Assembly (NCBI GenBank): GCA_002900995.3
Contig: CM035313.1
Coordinates: 1,798,001-1,862,000, forward strand
Source of the DNA: Ganoderma boninense
Lineage: Eukaryota > Basidiomycota > Agaricomycetes > Polyporales > Polyporaceae
Reading direction: 5' to 3'
DNA length: 64,000 bases
Position 1 is the first letter of the stretch. Each line of letters begins with the position of its first letter. The translations under genes and the position numbers were made by a program. Under the pieces are notes generated by a model. The model was not told the DNA's origin and did not search any database. It saw nothing but the letters and a program-made list of their open reading frames with translations. This document shows, piece after piece, positions 12,140 to 23,741 of this stretch.

Positions 12140-15100
12140 ATGGCTCCCATCCTTACGACTCCCCTCCTCAATCGTACCCGTAATGGCCGACAGTCTTCAC
12201 TAGTGAGTTCTTCGTCTTCCCCTCTCCGCGCTCCCCCGTCTCACAGTGCCCCCAGCACCACGACTCCTACCCATCACTATGTCCCTAATGCCTACTACGC
12301 TTCCCAAATGCATGCCGGCACCGCCCACATGCACGTAGTTGCCCCCTCCACTATGCGGCAAGACCCCGCCGCCCAGCGCAAGCGTCCAAAGTACACCCGA
12401 AGCAAGACCGGATGCCTCACTTGTCGCGCCAAGAAGATCAAGGTGAGCACCATGTGCTGGCGCGCGCAGCAATCGACCCCAGGCTCATAGTGACGTGTAG
12501 TGCGACGAGACCAAGCCCACCTGTGTTCGCTGCAGTCATGGACAGCGAGAGGTATGTATTTCATCGCGTCTGACGCGTCGGATTCGAGTGTGACGTCGGG
12601 ACGCCCACCCAGTGTACCTGGCCGGAGGGTGTGCCGACCCGCAAAAAGCCCACTCCCCGTCGAGAGCCTCCTTCCCCTATCGACGGCATGGAGACACGGC
12701 CGTCCACAGCGGGTTCGTCGGGCGTGTCCGACACCCCTCCGACCCGTGGTCCGACGCCCCCACGACGTGGCGAGCCTGTGGAGATGGGTATTCCTCCCAT
12801 GGTCTCTCGTCGTCACAGGTGTGTGCTCTCCATTCAGTCGCGCTGCTCTCTCCTCACGCACATGCCTGCAGTGACCCAAATGTCAACCTTTCCGTCGCCG
12901 TTAATGATGGCCGCCGTCCTGCGTACGTTATCTCTCTACCGTCTCAGGCTCGCGGTACTTGACATTAACGTCCAACTTTAGCGTGGCCCCAGTTTCTACT
13001 TCATCTCATGGATACCCTATGCACTCTAATAATACCCACGCTCTCCCTGCTATTCCTGAAATTGCTGCATCTTATACCAGTCAACCCCAATACCTCCACA
13101 GCTACCCGTCTCATCACTACTCTCAGTCGCATTCTGCTCCTCTTCCTCGCATCACGGCTCACGATCCTCACTCCCGCGGCACGGACAGTGCTTCCCCGGA
13201 CTCGCAATGGTCGTCGCCTCAGCTCTTGACTCCCGTCGACCCGATCGAACCCTACGTGAGTCCCTCGGTCGAACCCTACTGGCTACCGATTGACCGCCAT
13301 CTCCCATCCCAGTTCCCGACGCCTCAGGAGAGGAACCTGGTGGGGTCTTCTTCGCACGCTACGCATCCCGTTAGATATCAATGAACGAGTGTTTTGTTTT
13401 TGCTTTCCAAAGATCCGTCATTACTGCGACAACGCGCTAAGCATAATCATGGCCTACCCGTATGAGAACCCTGTACTCGCCGCTAACTTTCAATTCCTAT
13501 TCGACGGAGTACGAGGTACGGACTCGGCTGTTGAATCGCTGCGCGCGGCCCTGCTCGGCGTGGCCGCCGTGCACCAATCGTTCCTGCTCTCCCGGAGCGG
13601 CGTGTCCTCTCTCGCGGCCGACGAATCGATGCGCGTGGCGGATTCGTTCCGCGCCAAGTCAAACCACCTACTCGTATCGGCATGCGCGACGCCCGAGGGA
13701 GCCCACAACGATGCCGCACTGGCGGCGACGGTCGCGATTGCTCTCATCGACGTGAGTGCTGCAGTCCGCTTCCTGCGCGAGTGTGAGCTGTTGTTGAGTG
13801 AGCCAACTGCACGTACACGCAGATCTTCTCCGGCGGTCGCAACTGGGCCAAGAACGTGGACTTCGCGAAGCACCTGGTGAAATCGCGCGGTGGGCCCGGG
13901 CTGTTGTTGGCACGGAGCAAGGGGTACAAGGCGAACTCCGTGATCGGCGTGTCGCGCGCAAGGCTGCTGCTAGAAATTATTGCTGTATATGAGCTCTTCG
14001 GTGACTACTCTCTATGCCATTCGCTGGTGCTCCACTTGGACGCTTCCGCTGACACGTGTGCTCCGTGCAGGGTGCCTCGCGCGGGGCAATGTGCCCACCC
14101 TGCTCAACATCGACTGCTGGTGGTCCGTCCTTCACCCGCGTCGGATGCTGACACACTGTTTGACATCGTGCGTCTGCAGGTTGACCAAGACGAACCCCCA
14201 TGATAACGTGTCGTATATTGACAAGGTGTTCGGCATGTCAAGGGAGTTCATCGTGATCCTCGCGCGGGTAAGACGGCTGCTCTCTGCTTCATTAACGTTG
14301 TTCACGCCGGGCTTGATAGGCTGCTACTTTGGTCGCACGGGCACTTCGCCCGTCTACTTCCAAGATCACCGAAGTCCCGGAGGATGGTGAACCGGAACCA
14401 CGGAACAGCAACGGTACCGACGCTCAAACACGAGAAGCGGAGGCACTGTACAAGTCCCTCGAAAATTGGCGCAGCGAGGCGAGCAATCTCCACGAACGCG
14501 TTCAGGCGGGCAATTGCGTCTATCAGCACGCTGCGCAGGTATGCGCTTCGTTGAAAGGATCGTCTGGTTTGACTTGCAGTCTGAACGTTGATGCGCGCGG
14601 CCGCGCGGCGGCGTATAGATTCTCCTCCTCCGAGATGTGTTGAAGGCGCCACCCACAGACGCGCTGGTTCAAGAACACGCCAACATGATTCTGACGCTCT
14701 GCATGGACTGCAGCCAGAGCAGAATGGGAGTAGAGTGAGTCTTGTGTCCCCGTCTTCTGTCTTGGTCGCTGACTACGCTGGGCTCCTTAGCCTCACTTGG
14801 CCTGTCATTATTGCAGGGTCACAGCTATACGGCGCCGACCGCTCGACGGTTTTGTCCATCTTTGAACTATTCAGGTGTGAAACAAAGTTTTTCCATCATT
14901 CCACTGAGCCTGACCTGTGGGCTCGTGCCGGCGGTCCGGACGCCCATCCTCCACAGGACGCAATGTGAGAGCGCCCGCAGCACCTTGCCGCATCAGGTGT
15001 TGGAACTTACGGGCATCGATTTTTCCACAGGCTGCTACGAAATTGAGACGTCCGAATTCATTGTGCGGCAGGTGAGGCCCTTGCATGTTCTGCAACGTTG

Positions 15101-15226
15101 GTGTTGTGACGTACCATTGACGTGTACGAATCACTGCAGGTGTGGCAACGACTAGACACGAATCATCCCAAGGCAGACTGGCGCTCGGTGATGCAGGATA
15201 ACGACCTCGATGTTCTCATTCTCTAG
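12140..15226 (+). CDS. Zn2Cys6 transcription factor with Fungal_trans_2 (PF11951) domain
   Basis: This is a fungal-specific DNA-binding regulator acting in the nucleus. The N-terminal 90 residues are Ser/Thr/Pro-rich with several histidines. The zinc cluster then starts at Cys92 with spacing C-x2-C-x6-C-x6-C-x2-C-x6-C, split over exons 1-3 (12140-12442, 12501-12551, from 12613). Further exons carry a Ser/Pro/His-rich linker, then [20 protein letters not shown] and [18 protein letters not shown] followed by [12 protein letters not shown], which are typical of the PF11951 regulatory domain. The last exon ends [17 protein letters not shown] then a stop at 15224-15226. Many short introns make the middle (14.0-15.1 kb) model approximate. 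An in-frame upstream extension exists but has no better ATG; the one at 12140 begins MAPILTT. The target genes cannot be inferred from the context. Confidence 0.9.
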
Positions 15227-18020
15227 CTCTCCTCTCCCGCGTTGTTGTTCAGTATCGATTTGTCTGTATAGAGCGGGGTTTGTAAGTTAGACCTGACCAC
15301 ATCAAGGCATTAACTGTACGTTTAGGATCTAGATCGCTTCTCCCTCCATAGTACTCCGACGAGGGCAATATTTATGGAAGACCACTAGTAGACAACCCCA
15401 TTCCCATAGTACGGCCCTCCTGTGGACGTAACAAGGCCCATCCCACGACGCTCGACTGCATGCGGTTGCAATGAGGTACGTTAGAGTACGTTCCACGAGG
15501 AAATTTCTCAGGACGCTCACCTACATACCAGATCATTTACGCTGCGCGCGTCCCGAAAGTCTTAACCAATCTTGCGCAGTACACTGGCGCCTGCCGTCGC
15601 CCTCCGAAGGTCTCTTGATCAAGGTTCTCCGACGACGGGTTCTCCGGACGTAGCCTCGATGACTTCTCACCATGCCGCGACCCTTGACATTTCCGTCTGC
15701 CTGCAGGCCGCTGGGGCGTGCGCGCAACATACGGTCGAAGACGACAGGGGCCGTGCCAACGCCGCGCGACTGGCATTCTAGGTGGACTTTTTGGACGTTC
15801 TGATCAGAGTTCCTATCAGCTAAGGAATAAACTTTAGAAACCTGGCCTGGGGTGTCCAACTCCCTTTCAAATGGGCTTTGGGGCTCACAGTCTTGTACGG
15901 ACTTACTGGATGGGGTGAATTAGGCAGAGGGGCTGCTGTGAGTGCCAATATCCCCTCCGGTCGCCGTCGGAGCTTTCGCCTTCTGCATGCTGGTCCGATC
16001 TTGAGGCCGCGACCACTGCTGTGGGAGGCTTCACTGGGTTGCAACCAGACGTCTGGGGCGTTGCTTTGCGCAGGGAGCGAGAACTCGGCCTTCCTTGCCC
16101 TTCCCTGCTGGGCCCAGGAGGAGCAAAGGGTTTTTCCGAACCGTGCGTATCGCCTGGCAGTTCGGTTCAACGCTCGGATTGCTGGATTGAAGGAATTACA
16201 AGGTTACTACTAACAACAGCGTCGTCCGCTCCCACCCTCCGCAGGGATTAGTACTAGACAACGCCTGGTACCTGCCGCCACACGCCAGATTTAGTCCCAT
16301 GACCGATACGAGTGATGGATAGTCACGAGCTAGAAGTTCGCTATCCTTGATTGCGAAGGCCCAAGAAGGAAGGTCTACAAGGCAGGCACGGACGTCGGTA
16401 TCAATAACTAAGTTTCGAGGTGCCGACAAATGTCTCTCCCGGACTTCAACTATTGCCCCACGAGACGCCAGGCTGCCACTGCGGAGGCAATATACAATCA
16501 ATTGAAACGCACCGCCGGGGGCCATGACGTCTCTTGGGCCGGGCCGTCTAGGACGCATTCGCGGGAAGCAATACAACCACGTACACTGAGGAAGCACGGC
16601 CTGCATGTGCTATCCGTGATCTTCCTTAAAGTAAACAGGGAAGATCTCCGAGGCCATATGTCGGCGTGGGGATGCTTAAGGCAAAGGAGTCTGTTTAGTC
16701 GTTCTCGAACGTACGCCATGAGCGGCGTTTATACGTAGGGGATCACAGGGGACCGCACGCCGACGTCGACATCGCCCTTGGGTGCGAGGGGCCGTGGGAC
16801 CGCCGTTTCGTCGGTTACGGCAATGCGAACCTTGGATTATTGGGTCATAGGGTGTGTCTTGGAAGACCGGAAACCCTGCGCCCCCAACGTGTTATTCTCG
16901 TAAAATGAAGGGAATGCACGGTGCGGAAGTGGAAGTAAGCAGCATGGACAGTGGCGACTACACCCTGCACAGAAGCGTGGAGGGATGTATTGATTCTAAC
17001 GTAAGGAAGAAGTGCTATGAGATTAGTCCATGCTGTTTCTGAACTGCGCGGGCCTACACCCAGTGCACAAACGTCAAAACTTCGGTGCTCCGCCGGTCCA
17101 GACCATTGAGAACGTGGCTCCAAGTGAACGGAGGGTTTGCATTTACTCAGCGCAGGTGTCTGGTGTTGTAGAAAGTTGTTTCCCAACAACACGATGTTGC
17201 CGAGCATTTGCCCATGCGATTACGACAGCAGAGAAACGGCTAGCACGAAAAGCAACACGGCGCTGTCCTTCAGTAGAGCGGAAGGCGGTTGCCTTCGGGT
17301 TCTGGCATCTATGGAGAGAGAACGGGATAACGAGCACGCCATAAGGGATTCCACGGTCAGGGAAGGAATACATAAACTAACCAAGGAAACATGTTTGAAA
17401 CTGTGGTCGAACGTCGAACGTAGACTGCCAGGAGCGACTGTCAAGAGGGACTCGTAGATGCATAGTTACCATCGCGACGATAGAGCGTGGTTCGTATCCA
17501 TTCGGAGAGTCCTTCATGGGTGGTGGAACAAAGATCGATGTCCGATGTCCCATGCTCTGCCTGGGACGGCAGCACCAGGCTAGACTCATGTTGAATCGGC
17601 TTTACCGGCGCATCGCCTCGACATCAAGTTGGTGAGCGGCACGCTCGGCGCATCACTGTGATGACCGATGATATCCGGTCCTCGTCAAGTTGTGCCCTCA
17701 ATCGCTCTCCAAGCAACGCGAGGTATACGTGTAATGTATGGGGGCAGGGCAAGACACGGATGCGTCTATGCTGGATCCTCTTTCAAACTTGGCTTCAATC
17801 AGGCGCGCATGCGTCGATAATTACCTTCATGATCTACTTACTCTTAGATATGCAACTTACACATGCGGTACGTATTCCAACTCCTCGGCCAAAATTTTGC
17901 ATATAAGTACTGAAAAGCGAATCAGTTGAGGTGGGGCAGGACCGGTGGACCGCTCGTGACGACCTTTCAAATAGAAGGTTTCCAACTGTTTCAGCGCCTG
18001 CGGCTCGCCGAATATTCACC

Positions 18021-18039
18021 CTCTCTCTCTCTCTCTCTC
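18021..18039. repeat. (CT)9 microsatellite
   Basis: Nine uninterrupted CT units plus a trailing C in intergenic DNA. It is a simple-sequence repeat and is likely length-variable between strains. Confidence 0.9.
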
Positions 18040-19869
18040 AACGAGTGACATCAGCGTCGAACTTGGAGCTTGGCCCTTGAAAGATTGACATCTGGACGCC
18101 AAGCTGCCACCACCGGATCCGTACCAGAGGCCACTTTCATTCGATCATCATCAACACCGTCACGAGATGAGCGTCGGCGCGCCTTCCCCAAAAAGGACAT
18201 GACTGGGCGGGCCCGAATATGGTCGATGTTGCCAGCCCGCCGCGTCAGTCTCCGACGGGGAACGTGGGGCGCTCGAAAAGTCGACTGGTGACTTGCTGGT
18301 GACTGGTGTGGAGTGACCTGTTGATCGCGCTATTTTGATCAGGTGCGCCGAGGGCGTGACGACGACTGACGCATGGGGAAACTGTGTTGTTGTACAGAGC
18401 AATTTGCAACCGCCCTCCCCATGTTGACACTGACAGAGAGCAGCTGAATGCATGCTGGACAATATATCGCCTCTGGAACAAGGAGAGGGCGGTAAGTACC
18501 ACACTAAGATATGTACCGCACCCGGTGGAGAGTAAACCCACCCGCATCATATGCGATACGTCGGTAAGTGGATAGCGGCCTATCGCTAGTGAATGCAACC
18601 AGAGCAGGTGCACCTGGTCAAGCCTATTTTCCGTCGTCAGCGCTCCGTCCAATATGAATGCATAATGCAAAAGTTTGAAGAAATGATCGGAAGGCGGGTG
18701 GCCCCAACCAAAGCGCTCATCTGGGTGGTTCTAGGTGGTTTTTTCAACACGAGAGCTCCGATCACAGGATCGCATCCAGAGCCAACGGGACGAATGCTAG
18801 AGAGTGGTTTTGCCTGATGATGCAAGCGATGTATCCAGCGGTCTCTTTCCGATCGAGCCCGTTTGAAAGCTTCAGATAGACTCAAAAGTAAATAATTTTG
18901 CGACGAGGCGCCGCGCAGTCCGCATCGCATTTCGGTCATTCAGCAGCAACTTAAAATCGGGTTGATGACCGCGACGGGACGTCGAAACTGTAACCGTAAT
19001 GGAAGCACTTTCATATCCGTTAGACACGGAGAGGTGATTAGGTGGAACACTGCGACGGCAGGCACGTACTGTTAGAGCGACGTCCAATGGGCCTGCGAAA
19101 TCTGTCAGTACAGTCGCCGGCCCATGTCGAACTGAACTGAGCTACGGACTCACCTCATAGACTGAACGTCCCGCTGGCAGCACACTTTACTGGGGGGAGG
19201 CGTCTGTTCGGTCACTTTTCGGGCACCCCACCGAGATTGTATAATGCGTCGGAAAGGAGGTCGGTGAGTGTGTGCGGCGGATAGCTCGTCACTACTCGCA
19301 GCGTAGATTGGGACACACGACCCAAGGTGGCTCGATGCAAGCCTCATGCGGGTATATTCGGAAGCAGGATGGTATTAGTATTGTCGCGGCGCATCGCTCA
19401 GACACCGTGTCTCTGTAACAGAACACTGGTCGGGCCAGAGACCGTCATTGGTACGTCTCGTCAACACTTCTCACAAGACAAGAAACGGGACGCCGGAAAC
19501 TTTCAAACGGTCACATTACAATATTTCCCAATAGATGAGCGAATGGACGGAAGGGTTATGGTTTAAAGGGCTGAAGATCACCAAATAGGCCTTCCATCCA
19601 ACTAGAAGCTTCTCAGTGCGCTGCGCTACTGATGCCATGGAGTAGAAGGGAAATATAGTTCTTGGAATGGGGCTACAAGGAGGGAAGCAACCTTGCCGAA
19701 GGAGCGTGAAGCATCCAACGCTCAGCACCAGTCAGCTGCGCGTTGGGCTGTGAGGTTTAACTTATCCGACCACCTTATCGCTTACAATCAATTCGTCTTA
19801 GTCCGCAGCCCGCATCCTTGACGGCGAGGAAGCCACTGAGTAGCGGGCTAAGACAAATGGATACCGGAC

Positions 19870-19899
19870 TTGGACTGGTGAGATTTGGACTGGTGAGAT
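19870..19899. repeat. 15-bp tandem duplication
   Basis: The unit TTGGACTGGTGAGAT occurs twice head to tail without a mismatch. Not part of any recognised gene. Confidence 0.85.
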
Positions 19900-20264
19900 T
19901 GAGACCGGTCGAGGAAACGACTACACCACCAGCAGTTGCCCTGCATCTTGCAGAGCTCCGGCTGCGGATGCGTTTCGCGCAGGTCCTGAAGCCACTATTA
20001 GTAGTCGCTAAACGCATCCAGTAACCATCCACCACCCGGCTGCTATTCTGCGTCCGGACATCGATCTGCATAACCGCTCCACGGTCCTCTGCGTTCCCTC
20101 CGCACATACTGCGCGCAGTGCGACGTCGGACGTGCGGTCTTCGATGACCTACACGTCCCATCACGCACAACGCGCGCGCAGTAGAGGCAGAGGAGGGCTC
20201 GTCGGTGGCACTGGCCTTCTCTTGAAGCCGATTGGCCACAAGGAACGCAGAGTGCAAAACAATG

Positions 20265-20311
20265 GTAGCACTGACTCCTGCGGGCCCGGTAGCACTGACT
20301 CCTGCGGGCCG
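20265..20311. repeat. 24-bp tandem duplication
   Basis: Two adjacent copies start at 20265 and 20289; each begins GTAGCACTGACTCCTGCGGG. The second copy diverges only at its last base or two. The function is unknown; it looks like a recent local duplication. Confidence 0.85.
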
Positions 20312-23300
20312 CTCCCGATCGGCAAACCGGGAGCGTCATCCCAACCACTTGATAGAATGACTATGGCCGAGTGACTGGGCGAAAAAATGGCCAGCTGCGG
20401 AGCGGATCCACTGCTCACCTGAATCGCGCCGAGCAAAAAAAGGGGATATGTCAGCCGAGCCGGAGGCGGGGCCGTACACCGTGCGCCAGCCAGGCATACG
20501 TAGGCTTTGTTTTTGTGTGTGGTGGTCTTCGTTGCTGACTTAGACTGTGCTCAGTCATCGGTCGGGTGCGCGACCGGTGAGACCGAAGCGCAGGTTCTGA
20601 GAAAGAACGTGATCAGAGAGACATGGAAGTGATGCAAAGGGTACGCAACCGGTGCCGCTTTGGGTTCTTTGCGACGTAGAAGGGAAGAGATGCCTAATGG
20701 AAAACGAACGCCGTGCGAGAGTGAGCGTGCCACTAGGAACGGAGACGAGTTGCTTAGTGTGGTTTGTTACCATTGTTGTAAAACATATATCTGACGGAAT
20801 GAAGCCGCAGGCACCGAAGCGTGATAGGGAACGCCACCTGTATGGTTTGTATTTGTAGAGAGAAGGGAAGGCAGGATGATGAAACGTCGGCTGGAGGATC
20901 TCCTCGTCACCCAAGGTGCTCTGCCCTTCCCGGTGAGGGCCACGTCACGCCTGGCCGTGCGGAGGATCTGCGTCCTAGTCATCAGCCTTCGAGGAGCCGT
21001 ATGTCTTCCAGCCGTACCTGGACGCGGACGCGAAGGACGTCCTTCGGAGTTGACGCGTCGGCGCAGTTCCGGTGTGCCGTGCGCACACAGCTTCATGCCA
21101 CCGTCGACGCCGACGCCGACGTACTTACGACGCCCTCGACGCGCCACGAGCGATGGTCACCGGGATGAATGCCGTCCACCCTTCCACCCGCCCTCCTGGA
21201 GTCCTGTGTGTTCCGGAGCACTCGAGCCCGTCACTGGCCAGGGACGATGGATGACACCTACTTCTCGACTGTGCCTCCGCGGGGCGCGGCGGCAGCGAAA
21301 CAAAGATAGCAGCTTGAAAGCCTGCGGACCTGGGAATGCGAGAGCGGATCCAACTAGCGTCAGAGCACTCGCGAGGAAGAGAGACACAGCAGGTTGACTA
21401 TCGAAGGTGGCAACAGTGGCCAAGTGCGTAGTTGCGATCTTTGAGGTTGCGGACAACTCAGACTGCGCATCCGCTCGACACGCCCCAGTCCCGTATTAGC
21501 GCTCTTATACGGGCGTTTCTCTTCTCGGGCGCTGGATCGATGTCGCAAGGGCAGGCAAGGGCGTCGCCCCATTGTGCCTTGGGTTGCCCCGCTAGTGGAC
21601 TTCACCGGTCACTCAACATGTCATGGTTTGAACGGTGGCTTGGCATGCATTGGTATTTGTTAGGAAGGGCCCGCGAAGGGAGGATCATGTTACATGCACT
21701 CCGAAGCTGTAGTAGATATGTGCATACTTTTTGAAAGAGAATCAAAGAGGTCGGAGCAGTGGGGCCCCGACGCCACACCCTGAAAATATACTTCAAAGCA
21801 CGCCATGGGACCGCTCCAACTGGATGCTGTAAGTAGAGGAAGGTTCGTGGCCAGTCGTGGACGCTTGGAGCGGATGTTTTAGGTCCGTGGGTGACTCGAC
21901 CTGGACTCCAGTCGCAAGTGGCGTGAGCAGATGGCATGTGGCGGGCAGCGTCAGCACGGAATCCACACACGCCTCTCGTTCTGATGCAGGATGGGGAGGG
22001 GCGAGATAGAAGCTGGACGCTTGGCAGATACGTACGGGTGGGACGGCAACCTCGGCGATGGATCAAAGTTCGTATTTGAGTTCAACAGACGGCGATTATA
22101 GGACTCGGGAGAAGCAATGCGGGCTATATTAGAGCATGCGCGTTACGTGCGTGGGCAGGGACGAGAAGGGCCGGATAGCGTGGCAGAAGCAAGTTGTATT
22201 ACAAGTCCTATGGTAGTGCGAAGACGAAGGCAGGGCTCAGGGATGGAAGACAAGCCGAGGCAGACGAAGATCGCACGGATATGAGTGGACGGGTCGGCAT
22301 AGAGCAAGGCGAACGCCGAACCGGGGCGGGAATGGGAACGTAGACACGCCGATCGTCGTATAACCGACGGATGTGCGCAGTTGGCAAAAAACCCTGGGCA
22401 GATGGAAGTCGCAGCAAGGAGTGGGCATGCCAGACCGAGGGAGCGATCCAGTGCAGGTGAGTCGCAGAGTGCGGCGTGCACAGCAGGAGGGGTTGAGGGT
22501 CTCGATGCTGTGGTGGAAGTTCTCGCCAATGGCCGAAATGTATGAGCAGGCTGTCCAGGCCACAGAGTGGTGGAATATGGGCGAGTAGAGTCGCACGGTG
22601 GAATGCGGATCACGAGGTGGCCCACACGAAGACCTAGATGAGTACGCGGCCGAGGACAAGGATATTTGACACTTTGGGCTGTTGAAGGAGGCAGCGATTG
22701 TTGAATGGAGATTGGCGCGAGAAGGGTGGGCAGTTGTTGGATGACAAAGTTCAAGGAGATGGGCCAGCGGAGAGATGGTTGCCTGGGAGGGACAAGGCAG
22801 GTCATGATAGCGAGGATACGGGGAGGCGACTGCCGTGCAGGAAAGAAGAATAGGACACGCGGGAACAATGCGCGAGAGGCGATAGACGGAGAGTGGATGG
22901 ACTAAGTCAGGATGAGGAATCACACATGGATGGCTCAGAGCGCGCGGATTGTGTCGAGCCGAGTCATGCGGCAGAACTCGAGTGAATGAGACGCGGGCAG
23001 GCGATGACATGCAGAGCCGGATATGGGCATGTCACGGATGGGCGCACGGGCGTGCTCCACAGCGCAAGAGGACGGGTCCTGCTCGGGTGGGGAAGAGCGG
23101 GCCTGGCAGGAGAGTGGGGTGGCCAAGGACACAGCCAGAGGAGCCTGTGCGAGAGCGGGAGAGCGGCTGCTGGTTGAGCCCGCCGAGCTGAGCACGCAGG
23201 GGCAGCACGGGCGCTCCCCGGAGCAGTGACTCCAGCGGTTGTTTGGTGGTGTTTGCGTGTGGCTGAGAGGGCGCGCTCGATATATCCACTTGACTCTTGT

Positions 23301-23522
23301 CGTCTGCAGCTGACTCTGACAACGCCCCTTATAACTCCCGCCCAACGCCCTCGTCTCCCCGACTCTCCCAGCTTCGCTCTCTCCTCGTCTCAACCGCCTC
23401 TGCTTGTCTCAACTCAACACCTCTCGCTGAGCCTCTGCTGATTTCAGCAGCGAGCTCCCTCTCCGGATCGTCCATAGTCACTGCTTGACTAGGGACATCC
23501 GACTCCAACCCAACTTTCCGAA

Positions 23523-23672
23523 ATGTATCAAATGCGCTTCCTCCGATACCCCAGCCCATCGCCCATCAACGTCGTCTCCGAATCGCTCTCTTCCTCCCTC
23601 TCTGCTTCTGCTGTTTCTAGTATCTTTATCAACCAGTCCTCTTCCTCCGCTCATGCCACCGCTACTATCTGA
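23523..23672 (+). CDS. 49-codon upstream ORF in the cyclin leader
   Basis: An ATG at 23523 opens a frame of 49 codons beginning MYQMRFLRYPSPSP and ending at TGA 23670-23672, 69 bases before the cyclin ATG at 23742. It lies inside the pyrimidine-rich leader and has a Ser/Ala-rich second half. If the transcript starts upstream of 23523, ribosomes would meet this ORF first and it could repress or condition cyclin translation. Whether it is in the mRNA depends on the transcription start, which cannot be seen. Confidence 0.4.
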   Translation: MYQMRFLRYPSPSPINVVSESLSSSLSASAVSSIFINQSSSSAHATATI

Positions 23673-23741
23673 ATTTTAATCACGTAATTCCGGTCAACAG
23701 TATCTCGAACCTCCACTCCGTCATCTCCAGCTCCAACGACA

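Larger units (their letters stand above)
15227..23741. other. Gene-poor stretch with short repeats and strand-skewed DNA
   Basis: About 8.5 kb with no gene I can name. Reading frames are short and lack family motifs; the longest minus frames (22143-22868 and 22237-23010) are low in complexity and Ser/Pro/Thr-rich because the plus strand is purine-rich there. A CT microsatellite and two short tandem duplications are listed separately. From about 23.28 kb onward the plus strand becomes strongly pyrimidine-rich, which probably marks the promoter and leader of the cyclin gene. No mobile-element proteins were recognised. Confidence 0.55.

Noticed and set aside
17460..17520. tRNA-like GTTCGTATCC word
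   Set aside because: No matching acceptor stem, anticodon arm or A-box at the right distance could be found by eye.
22143..23010. Two long overlapping minus frames (241 and 257 codons) as protein genes
   Set aside because: Both result from the purine-rich plus strand, are Ser/Pro/Leu/Thr-rich in either frame, and cannot both be coding; better explained as skewed non-coding DNA.
15227..23280. Search for retroelement or DNA-transposon proteins in the long gene-poor stretch
   Set aside because: No YxDD, integrase, DDE-like or helicase motif was seen in any frame, and no paired terminal repeats; decayed copies cannot be excluded without a repeat library.
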